Source: Paramyrothecium sp. XJ0827 (Eukaryota > Ascomycota > Sordariomycetes > Hypocreales > Stachybotryaceae). Taken from it: DNA of 64,000 bases. Below are positions 51,927 through 61,714 of this stretch, piece by piece. Location of the stretch: positions 1,984,001-2,048,000 of the forward strand of contig JAJFPB010000011.1 of assembly GCA_020881915.1 (NCBI GenBank), written 5' to 3'. Made by a program: the position numbers and the translations under genes. Below the pieces are notes generated by a model. That model ran no database searches and was not told where the DNA came from. It worked only from the letters and a program-made list of their open reading frames with translations. Each line of letters opens with the position of its first letter. The stretch's first letter is position 1.

Positions 51927-52502
51927 TTAATGTATCGCGGTAGGGAGAGCTGGCGTCCAATCTACGGCAAAATCAAATCTAAAATACCCGTCCCATCTTC
52001 TTCCACAACTTTTTTTGAACTCTTTGGCCATAAAAGATTTGCAGTTAGTTAAATTCAACACTTTCTCGTCAGGTAAACTTTTTAAGTCCCACCAGGGTCT
52101 CCACGCTAGGGAGTATTGGTATATTTCTCCAAATTCGCCCTGATAGCATGCAATTATGGGATCCATATCCCTTGAGAGCGATTTGGAGACATGTTCCCTG
52201 CAGAAGATTGGCGCTTGGTATCTGTGATAATCTGTTGCCAGAGATCGATGTATCCTCGACCCCGAGCATAAGTGCCGGAAATCAGGCATAGGAGGCGCCG
52301 GATCCGTCGGACACATAGGCAGTCGTGGAGGAGGGGTAAATACAGATGGTGCACTTCGCGTTGAGGAGGCTTGTGGGTTTCGTTCATGACCATTCAACCT
52401 AGAAGTGTTGGTTGGTCCAGACGAACAAGGAAGGAAGTAAGCAATAGAAAGTCCGCAGAGGGACAGGATGAAAAAGAATTTAACGTATGGTAAGCGTATC
52501 AT
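51927..52502 (-). CDS. Small secreted cysteine-containing protein (copy B), effector-like
   Basis: The protein is 191 aa and starts at ATG 52502, with signal peptide MIRLPYVKFFFILSLCGLSIA. It shares the copy A landmarks: MCPTDPAPP, LCSGSRIH, YQAPIFCREHVSK, MDPIIACYQGEFGEIYQYSL, AWRPWWDLKSLPDEKVLNL and CGRRWDGYFRFDFAVDW. It stays fully open while the other copy B genes broke, which suggests selection for this protein or too little time for decay. The variable region lies between the signal peptide and the conserved domain. Confidence 0.75.
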   Translation of the reverse strand: MIRLPYVKFFFILSLCGLSIAYFLPCSSGPTNTSRLNGHERNPQASSTRSAPSVFTPPPRLPMCPTDPAPPMPDFRHLCSGSRIHRSLATDYHRYQAPIFCREHVSKSLSRDMDPIIACYQGEFGEIYQYSLAWRPWWDLKSLPDEKVLNLTNCKSFMAKEFKKSCGRRWDGYFRFDFAVDWTPALPTAIH

Positions 52503-53479
52503 CTGAGTGACTCATATGCGTCGTGTGGAACATTCGTTCTCTTGTGCTTTTATAGATAGGGACTGCGTGTTACTGTAATGACAGACCATAAATTTAAAGT
52601 ATCATGGAACCAACAACATATAGCGCTTACTCCACGAATATAGAATTGCAAATCAGCATCATCAAATGTGATAGAGCCTCGCATGGTTTTGGAACGGGGT
52701 TTAGCCTCAATAGTAATAGACATTTCGCATATACATAAAGCTTGTACACGAAGAATGAAGGGTCCATGCTGCCTTGCATCCTGGCAAAGTTAGCCGCTAC
52801 TGTGCAATCCGGGCTTGCGTGTCGACACATACAATTGTCCGCAGCCACTAGAACGAAGAAGAGATTTCAGACCGCATCCCTGCTCCTTTTCCCTTTTCCC
52901 TTTTCCCTTTTCTCATCCGGTGCGCATGTGCGCGGGGTTAAAAGCAAAATCAGATGTGTAGCCGTCGCCATGACTTGCAAGAGAAACGCCGCATGATGTT
53001 CGCAAAACAACGCCTTTGGTAACGTATCCTACTAATTGAAGGCGCATCATTTAACTGGTGGACACAAGACAGGGGAATACACTGTTCCTGTGCCTGTGCT
53101 TTCCGGCTATGTCAATTGTGAAAGGAGCGGCATCGTCAAGATCACAAAGACGTGTCGAGTTATAGATCTTCGTAACCATGTCAAGAGCCTAGTGAAACAG
53201 AAGCATGAGATGGAGACACATCAGAAAGCGCAAGGCCAGGTTCACGCGCAGCAGGAGCTGATCGAGTGTCCCTGGGACGAGATGGCAGAAGGGCAAACCC
53301 AGTGACCCCACTCCCGACCTACCTCGGCACTCGGAAGCCGGCCACAGTCACCCTATTCATTCATTAACAGTTCCTCCGACTTGGGTCGGAGCGATTTCAT
53401 AGGAGCGAGCAGTAACAGCGGTGATGACGGGGCGTTGGAAAGCAAGCGCCCGAAAGAGTAGCCTGAGAACGGTGAGTCT
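52503..53479. other. intergenic; one unsupported small frame
   Basis: An 89-codon frame (53036..53305, no ATG checked as reliable) with a basic-polar sequence is unrecognised. A cccttttccc triplication lies near 52888. Confidence 0.35.
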
Positions 53480-53850
53480 GCGGAGCGACAGAGAGATGAG
53501 ATACTAGGATTAGCTCGGGCCTGGGCGCCTGTCTTGTTCGTATGAAGAATCTCGACTTGGGCGGGTGGCGGGCGGCGGCATTCCTTACGAAAGAGAAGTT
53601 TGCGTCGAAGGGGCCGGCGCTTTTGTCCTGAATGAGGTCGACGTAGCGGAGGCCACCAAGGGGGAAGAGCTAATTCTAGAGGCAGATAGAGCTAGCCGAA
53701 GCCAGCAATCACTTGTCAAAATGCCTGCGCCGGATCGATAACGCTGGCAATAACGACAGCCCCGGATCGCTTAGAGCCGGAGGCGGCTCTTCGGGTTTGA
53801 TGAGGTGCTGGCCAAGTGAAAACCTAAGCACAATGGGAATGAGGATGGAG
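53480..53850 (+). pseudogene. Relic of the telomere-linked RecQ-like helicase
   Basis: Fragments match the N-terminal region of the intact frame at 15974-18955. GGWRAAAFLTKEKFASKG corresponds to WWRQAAASITKEKFTPKE, and LAEASNH is shared. At the DNA level CGCCGGATCG(A)..ACGCTG matches near 53725 and 17605. Stops and shifts lie between the pieces. Only about 370 bp survives. Confidence 0.65.
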
Positions 53851-55134
53851 CGATTCGGATATCAATGGGGGAGCTGCATAGTGAGCACCTAAAAGAAAGC
53901 TAACCTCCGGATGGGGTCAACGCTGTGCGAGCCGGGGCTCAAAGCGGTCGGCTCGGAAACCCAGGTCTTTTAACCGTGCTCAAGGAGAAAGACAAGTCTT
54001 TTGTGTATGGGTCGGATTTCCTTTTAATTTCGTCAAGTTTTGAGCCTGAATAAATAAAGACTGCTGGATGAGAAGAATACATGGTGATGGCCTTGCACAC
54101 TATCGCGCCGCAACTGATCTTAGCCAGGGAATTGTCCATCGACCGTGTGGTGGCAGCACGTAACAAAGCAAGCGGATTGCTATGATGTGGAGGCTGAGGG
54201 TATACTTGATTGGCGATGCGACTTTGACGTACACCGTCTGGCTCTCCAGGAGATGGCTGCCGCCATGCCACCTATATTACTCGCCGGCAGCAGCTTGAAG
54301 TAAGCCATCGCCTTTAGCTGGCCCGAACGTGATTGTGTCTCCTCCAACAGTGTGCTCTTTCGTTCTATCCACGAGATGAATCGCCTCCAGGCCATTCGAA
54401 TGCATTACCTCCTCTCCTCTTCGTACATTCCGTTGCCCCGGAAGGTCAGTTCAATCGCCAACTCGATGTCTGTAACCTCGAATGCGAGATCGCAGCCGGC
54501 GTCAGTCGATGTCGAAGTTGAGCATGGGGTAAAACGTGCCGTCTGTGACGCAGGGCGACAGCTTGCATTACCTGTTCTCGTTACACTTGTCAGCCCGCAT
54601 AAGCGGGTAGTTGGGAATCTCCGTCTTGCTGCCAAGCCTCACGACGCAATCCTCGTCGGAAATCCTGAGACCGAAAGTGTGCCATGTTGAAGAAGTTGGA
54701 GGCAGAGCGCACCCCCCCTCCCCGGCGCCAGCCTGCCGTTCCAGGCAGAGATCGGGTCGGGTTCATCGAGAGACCAGAACCGCAGCGGTTATAGAAGACC
54801 GCCTGCCGCTGGTCGGCATACCAGTCGGATCCGCCAAAAGCCGAGACTGTCGCCTTTCCGCGACGCCTGCGAACCAAGCCAGCGTCGGTGTAGTGCTTCT
54901 CAAAGTCTAAACAAAGTTCTTCTGGCTCAGGCAGCTTGGCTACCAGTTCGGGAGACTTGTTAGGTATCCAAGACGTCACTCATCTAGTTGCAGAGGAGGA
55001 TCTCGGTCAGTCGCGCCATGGCAGCGATCGGTTTGTTGCCATCGAGCAAAGCGAGCTCGCGGAACTGCGAGTAAGAGCCCAGAATATTGTCGCCTGTAGG
55101 CTGGGAATTGTCCTGGCGACGTGTCTGGATCAGC
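53851..55134. other. probable decayed coding tract, unidentified
   Basis: Overlapping minus-strand frames (54405..54635, 54590..54979) with coding-like composition may continue the unidentified pseudogene at 55135-55970. No motif is recognised. Confidence 0.3.
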
Positions 55135-55970
55135 TCAATCTCGGTGTGCTCGATGGAGACCTTGATGTTCCTGCGAACGTAAGATGATCAACTCGGGGTG
55201 GCTGCGCTCATGGACGATGGTCAGTAGTGAGAGGTTCGACACGGTCGAGTAGTAGTTGGGGCTGCGCTCTGAGTAGAAGCCGCCGGCACGAATGTCACTG
55301 CTCTCAGCCAGCCACTCGTAAATTCGCTCGATTAAGCTGTTAGCATCGGGAATTCCCGAGGTGCGCGCCAGAGCGATGGAGATCTTCGACCTGTGGTTGA
55401 GAGTGCGCATGCCACCTTGCCAAGACGAGGGCCAGCTTGGCGAGGATGGCCCGAATGGCGGCGTTGAATGGCTGCCAGTCATCGTGCTCATCTATCTCGA
55501 GCATGCGCACCACAATGCCAAAGTCCTCGATCAGGAAGACCGACTCGGGCGGAGAGTGGTGGGTGCCGATGCTGTATGTACCACCGCTGTGCTGATTCTT
55601 GGTAAGTACATCGAGCAATTCCTTATGTGTGCGACATGTAGGCGTCATAGTGGTAGTAGGTGGGAGTTGGGCCAGACGAAGGCTTCATGAGCCGGCGGAC
55701 GGCGCGGTGCGGGGATCGCGGCGAGCTCACGAGCGACGCAGCCGTGCCATCCATGACGCGCTGGACTTGGGCCCCTTTGGCACCGGTAATAAGTGTAAGG
55801 CTGGTCACGTCGAGGTCTGCTGCTGCTTTTCGGGATGCCACTGCGACAGCAGACCGGGCGGTGGCGAGCAGGGACACGCCCAACTGGGCGTCCAAGATAC
55901 CATGGGGATTCATGACGTGAACATGACTTCCGTGCACGTTCAGATACTGGAAGCAAGCATGCTTCGGCCA
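55135..55970 (-). pseudogene. Decayed gene of unknown family
   Basis: Two overlapping frames join with a one-base shift near 55400: KELLDVLTKNQHSGG, SVFLIEDFGIVVRMLEID, FNAAIRAILAKLALVLARWH, then NHRSKISIALARTSGIPDAN, SLIERIYEWLAESSDIRAGG and NLSLLTIVHERSHPELIIL. The joined sequence has a regular pattern of hydrophobic helices and strands, so it was very probably a real protein. I do not recognise the family. An upstream piece (LGVSLLATARSAVAVASRKA, about 55870) is in another frame. Confidence 0.5.
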
Positions 55971-58900
55971 TGGTCAGCAGGGTATGCTCAAATAGCTGGC
56001 ACTGCTCCGGAGAAGCCGGTCGTTGAACTCTTGTTGCTGCCGCCTCGGCGCAGTGGTCGCCGAATCCTAGCGACGCAAGCAGAGCTTATCACGCCATCTT
56101 CAAGATCGAGCGAGACGAGGGCTTCAATAGTCGCGCTGACAGGTGTCGCTTGGGAATGTGAGAATTCGCATAGGTGACGTCTTGTCCACCTGTAGCAGAA
56201 CCGCTACTTCGCCGCCGAAAATGAGGGATTCTGTTCATGTTACTTTTGGCCAAGCTTGCGCCGCGCCAGATCTGGCAGATTGGCCAGGCGCTCGACTCCC
56301 TGGCTCCGCCATCAGTGCCATCGAGGTGCTCATCCGCTTGCGCTGCCGAGTGTCAGCGTCTCGGGCCCGGTGAACAGATGTACGGCATCCGTGCACCCTG
56401 CCTGGCCAACGCTCACAAGTCTGTCGTCGACGAACTCGGCTTGCGCCGCAAGATTGATCCTTGTTGTATGCTCGACATCGGGTGGGTCCGGATGTGCGGC
56501 CCTGCAACCACGACGCATCGTAGCTGAAGCTCGAGATGAAACCTCTTTCACGCTCGCCACCACGCCCTCACTCCTGACCAAGGAGACTCTTGCCGTGGCT
56601 TGGTGGCAAAAAGCAGCGAAAAAATCGCCTACCGAAACCGCCGGGCGAGCGAATTCCAGGAGACGAGGAAGCATCTTGCGACCAGGTGGGGGGGAGCTAG
56701 ACGGGACGGACGGTCGGACGGTTGCATAGCTACAAGAAAAGAGAAGGGTTTGCAACCGGAATGTACGGTGAACCAGATCTATTCACATTGTTGCCGCTGC
56801 GCCCTGCTGAATCTCATTGCACCAACGTACATGCCTACTTGTAGGCCCGCTCTTCTCGATAGATTTCCGGCACAACGGACAAATGTTGTATTCTTGGACC
56901 ATGCACGTATGTGCTCGTCATGAGAGACATGATTGCAAGGGAGGGATGCAACGAGCTCCCTCTACCTTCATTACCTTCCATCTCATAGACGCGGACAACA
57001 CACCTGAGCCTGTTGTCGCGGTTATGAAGCTCTTCATCGACTGCGACGCTCAAGTTCTGGAAGAGCTGGCTCGATTGCAGGAGATACAGCGTTTGATGTA
57101 GATTCGTCTCCATGAAATTACTGATGATGCGGTCGAGGGCCTCCTTGGAGTAGACCGCATCATCCGCCACACCATCAGCCCGGTTGTAGAGACTGAGGCC
57201 GCTTGCAGACTTCGCGTGACGTGTGAAAACGGTCTATCTTGGTTGCGGACGTTGGGCGGTAGCGGATGATATTCGAAAAAACCATGAAGCACGAGTTACT
57301 CCAATCGAATAGACAGCGGAGAGCATCGTGGACCGAGAAATGGAGGTCAGTAAGGAATGTGGCTCAGCGTGCGCTTGGAACAACGGGTCTCCTCCACGTG
57401 AGCCCTCACTGAAGCTCCGGTGTGCTGGTCCTGAGAAAGTGGCGACTAATAAGGCAGCCCTTCAGCCAAGAGGGGCGGAGGTGCCAGTGGCCCGATAAAG
57501 GTGTGATTCTCCGATTGAGAATGGGCCTTGTCCATCAGGAAGAATCCACCTGTGTGCGGTTTCGCTGATACACAATTAAGGCATCGATGCTGAGCCCTGC
57601 TGAGGCCGGGAAGTCGAAACACCCTGCTAGCCGAGGTGACGGTACGGATTGGTTGAACTAGGAACCCGCCATGACACACGAAGCCGTCCTCATGAATAGT
57701 CCTAACACGTTCTGCGGATCGATCTGTTTATGTTTGCGGAGAAAACGAAGTCTAGATGTTCGAACCGTGCCGTCGGAAAGGAGCTCAGGGAGAATCCCCA
57801 GCAAGTGAATGAAGGCTTTGGGGAGGGGAAAGAGGGGGGCTGGGGTCCAGGCATTGTGCTTACACAGTGAGTCAATGGCAGGGCAACCCGAAGCCCCCGA
57901 GCTTACAACATGGTCAATTGGAGCAGCTGGCTACTCAATCATAAAGCCGTAAGCGGTTACGTTCGGAAGGCATCCAGATGGAGGGAGTCGTCAGCAAGGC
58001 TGCCGAACTAAAAGCCGATCCTTCTTCACGTCCGCAGTTGCATGAGTATGGGTCTGGGCGGCTCTCGTCCCTACGAACGCGTGCTACTTCTGGCAGCCTC
58101 TTCTCACCGAGTCTGGCCACGCGAACAAAACAGCCTAGTTATTCGGCGTCCATCGCTCACCCGTGTAGAATTGGAGGGGCCCCGTCAAGCGTGTGCACGA
58201 AATCGAGTTGGTTGGCCATGCAGGCTTCGTTCCACTAGGCCCACGTGGCCGGAACGGTCATCGGGAGGGCTGGTTGGACGATCAGTACGAGGGTTGGCTG
58301 GGCCGTCTAACCGCAGCTTCACGGTGATCACAGCGTTGAGAAGCGGAAAGAGTGCAGAAAATTCATGAGCCTAATGCAGCCTTACTACTACGAGATTGCC
58401 AGCGTGCGCTCCAGCTTGGTCGGGATTAGTGGGGTCGATGTCGCATCTTTTGGTTGGCTTGCTACGGCGATGATTTGAACCATGCTGCGGCAACTAACGT
58501 CCGCGCCTAGACCTGGGTAGGGTCGTTGAAATCCGTTTTAATAAGCATGAACTCGTCACATTGCGTAACAGAAGGACACCGGCCCCTCTGAGCACCCGGC
58601 GCTTTGGCAATACAGCCGACAACCGAGGCAACACTTCCATACCGTCGTTCAGCAACCAGACTAAATAATTGTATCCCCGCCGTGCTCGATCTAGCTGAGG
58701 AGCAGCTCGCCATTCTAGTCGTTATGATATGCGCGGAGACTTTCTTTTTCAAGGCACCAATGCAGCGCCTTTGGGGGACCTGTGCAAAGGCCATCACCAT
58801 CCGTAGCCACCTTCCCGGGATTTAGTCCGTTAAGCGCATTCCACAGCATCGCCTCAGTCAGGCAATAAAATGGGAATTTAAATTTACGAAGCAAACAGAC

Positions 58901-59095
58901 TTTTGTCCGAGGAATCGCAATATAACGCGCGTCCTTGGTCTCGTCGAACACATGCACCTTTTTCTCGTTATATAACTGCAAGATGCTGCATATCCCCATC
59001 AGTTCGAACTACCAATGTCGACACCGTGACGTTTCTCAGGAAACTGAAGATACGTTTATTACATAAAAAGATTGCTGTTCCTTCCGATAGCAAAC
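55971..59095. other. GC-rich and mixed intergenic sequence with unassigned fragments
   Basis: A minus frame at 56835..57170 (LDRIISNFMETNLHQTLYLL, LFQNLSVAVDEELHN) and minus frames at 58507..58999 look coding-like but are broken and unrecognised. No complete gene can be supported. Confidence 0.3.
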
Positions 59096-59555
59096 ACACC
59101 GGGAGCCAGCCACCAGGAGTCGGTACAATTCCTGATGCATGACGTCCTCAAGCCCTACGTCAAAAGCCTTAGTCGCGCCCGTGCCATCGAGAATGTGAAG
59201 CCCGTTAACATCACTGTCATCACTGACGGCCGCGCCACGGATGATCCAAAGAGCATCATCGTCCGGTGGGCCCGCAAGCTCAACAAGCTAGCTCGAGGCT
59301 CCTCCTCACCAGGTCGGTATCCACTTCTTCCAAGTAGGCAACGACCGCACGGCGTGCGAGGCTTTACGCGAGTTGGACGATGAGCTTTCGGAGCAAGACA
59401 TCCGTGATATGGTCAACATCGTTACGTGGGACGGAGGCGCCGCCGCCAGCACCAGGACTCTAACAGCCGATCACACCCTGAAAGTGGTTCTAGGCGCTGT
59501 TATTCGCAAATTAGATCGCAAGCAGACAAGTTATGACCGGCGGAGTAGCACGTAG
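59096..59555 (+). pseudogene. vWA-domain protein relic, C-terminal part
   Basis: VNITVITDGRATDDPKSIIV is the strand-helix that follows the MIDAS motif in von Willebrand A domains. After a one-base shift near 59300, HQVGIHFFQVGNDRTACEAL and RELDDELSEQDIRDMVNIVT continue the fold, then ADHTLKVVLGAVIRKLDRK. The N-terminal half with the DxSxS motif is missing. Fungal vWA proteins with this ending are common, but the function is unknown. Confidence 0.7.
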
Positions 59556-59661
59556 ATAGGTCGACGCCCGCTCAGCTTAATTGGGTCTACTTATTGGGTG
59601 ATGCAGCGAGAAAGATAACGGAAAGGATTTCGTTCTATTATGGTTGGAGGGCAAACGTGAA

Positions 59662-59716
59662 GGAACGGAGTGGAACGGAATGGAACGGAGTGGAACGGAA
59701 TGGAACGAAATGGAAC
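59662..59716. repeat. 10-bp tandem repeat, 5.5 units
   Basis: Units GGAACGGAGT and GGAACGGAAT alternate, with a last GGAACGAAAT. It is a simple minisatellite. Confidence 0.95.
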
Positions 59717-60492
59717 TACGTGGATGGTTCTGCCGTATAAATTTTGGCCTAAGGACTTCATATTGAGCACTCACAATAGTCGCGTCGTTATACATGGTAT
59801 GTTCATGAGGCGCCAAAAGCCGAAAAGTACTGGCCTCGAGAATGCCAATGTAGGATCAGCCGGCCCAGTTGGCTTCTCTCATCGATAGAAGTCAGCTTCT
59901 GTTGCTGTCCCATTATAAATAGGACATGACCGCAGGTAAAAGTTGCAGTAGCGTGCCTCGTGGAATCTCAAAAGCCTCGTGGCGAACAAAGGCGGAATCA
60001 AAGTACTTGAAGTCAATTCCGACTTTTCGTTAAGAGTCCTTGAAAATACTCTGTACTTGCGCCAACTCCTGGGTTTTCGATTCAATTTATGTGATAATTA
60101 GCGTTTAGACGGCTTTCCTAGAAAGTTAATTGCCGAATGGAATCATCAAGAATGGGCTTGGCTATCCCTTCCCTCTTACACATCTCCATGTCTAGGGTAG
60201 GCTAAAGCAAAGTTCCTGACCCAGTGGCTCACTCTAGCCCCAACACATTTTTTCTTTCCTCCCGAACATATTGTTGGTCAGAGAAAGCAGCCATTCTAGA
60301 AGGCATATATTCACCAACAGCATACGACGGGGGGTAGTTCCAAGCCATTCTATTAGGTAGAACTGGGTAGCGAATTACTCGCGCTTACTGGAGCTTGCCA
60401 CCATTACGGATGTACCGCCACACAATACAATAAAAACAGCTGATTAACATTGGCCAAACCTCGCTTCTATGAGGTCTTTGTTTAAATCAGCG
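59717..60492. other. intergenic, no gene seen
   Basis: No supported feature lies between the minisatellite and the RRM-like gene. Confidence 0.4.
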
Positions 60493-61121
60493 TTACCTCA
60501 ATCGCCTCGCAGTCCTACGAACTCCACCTGCCGAATAACGGGAAGATGTAGGGGAGACTCTGTCTACTATCTTCACAGTGACAACTCTGAAGTTACCAAC
60601 ACGGCTGCCCTGCATGTTGTTGTAGGCGGCGTCGGCAGCACCTTCATCTGAGAACTCTACCACTGCATATCTTATCAATTATATTAGCAGGCATCCTTTC
60701 ACTATTATTTCGGATGAGATCCTTACATTCCATCTTCGCGTTTATCGAATCGCATGAGGGAGCCGTATCTATATTATATTTTTTGTTAGCAGGTCTTGAC
60801 CATATGAACTTTCAACGCCTGAGGTTGTAGAGGCCAACTTAATGCAGGTACTGTAACCTACTTTTCTAACTCGGAGACAATCTCCCGCCTGCGTGTTCGC
60901 TTATCAAAGCCTGACACAATCAGCGTCCGACCGTTTTCCAAATCACCATACGGCGATAAATTCTGTTTGATCAGCTTCACTAGCTTGTTTGTCTTCGACT
61001 CGGGGTGTTTAGTGTTTGCAGCTTTGAGTTTCGATCTGACATGCATCTCTTCCTCACTCTCTGAACCTGCACTCATGCTGGTGATGGAATCGTCAGAACT
61101 GGGTCTCCAACGCCTCATTTT
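60493..61121 (-). CDS. RRM-like protein (RRM2 of a tandem pair)
   Basis: The exons are 61121..60862, 60768..60727 and 60670..60493, giving 159 aa. Introns are GTAGGT...GCTAAC...ATAG and GTAAGG...GCTAAT...AAG. The frame is kept, and the middle exon is 42 nt as in the relative at 50.5 kb. The fold reads GRTLIVSGFDKRT (RNP2-like), then YGSLMRFDKREDGI and YAVVEFSDEGAADAAYNNM (RNP1-like), then FRVVTVKIVD. A short acidic N-terminus (GSESEEEM) precedes it. Its 5' end directly follows, in another frame, the third exon of RRM1. The two may once have formed one two-RRM gene. RNA binding is inferred from the fold only. Confidence 0.6.
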
Positions 61122-61696
61122 CTCACGATCTGGACTTGGAGGAAGAAATCCTTCATGTTGACCACTCTGAGGCCACCACAAGTGTTGCCATGCATCTCTC
61201 TGAAGGCTTTGTCGGCAGCAGTTTCTTGGTAGTCAAACTCCAACACTGCAAATCTAATGAAATAGATTAGTAGGCATCTATTTATTATGATTCCGGATGA
61301 GATCAGTACGATTTACCCGCGAATTTATCGAATCGCTCGAGAGGGCCGAATCTACACCGGATCTTTTTGTTAGTATTTTTGAGCATATTAACTTTTGAGG
61401 TTGGCGGTTGCAGAGGCCAATGCGATGCTACAATGCATGTATGGTAACCTGCCTTTCAAACTTGTGGCCGAGTTCTGCAGCCCTTTTTTCTCGTCAAAGC
61501 CTGTCACAATCAGCGACCGATTGTTTTCCAAATCACCATAACGCGATGAATTCTCTTTGACCAGATTCACTAGCTTCTCTATCTCCGACTCGGGTCGTCT
61601 GGTGTTTGCAGCCTCGAGTCTCGATCTGAGAGTTCTTGGCCAGAGCTTATGGCCTGAACGAAGTTTTTGAGTTTTAAGGTTATTTGCTCCAGACAT
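61122..61696 (-). pseudogene. RRM-like unit 1, frameshifted
   Basis: From ATG 61696: SEIEKLVNLVKENSSRYGDL and NNRSLIVTGFDEKK (RNP2-like). The expected HKFE end of exon 1 is in the next frame. The middle exon reads FGPLERFDKFAG and the third exon FAVLEFDYQETAADKAF and GGLRVVNMK. A one-base shift after NMK would continue into GFLPPSPDREKMRRWRP, the N-terminus of the RRM2 unit. At least two frameshifts mark it as decayed. The layout argues for a tandem RRM protein. Confidence 0.6.
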
Positions 61697-61714
61697 TTTG
61701 CTCTGGCTTTCCAC

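Larger units (their letters stand above)
48301..52502. repeat. Segmental duplication, copy B
   Basis: The same gene order as copy A, but with an RRM-like gene (50469-51164) between the GH16 relic and the 138-aa relic. Homology covers genes and intergenic pieces. Confidence 0.85.
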
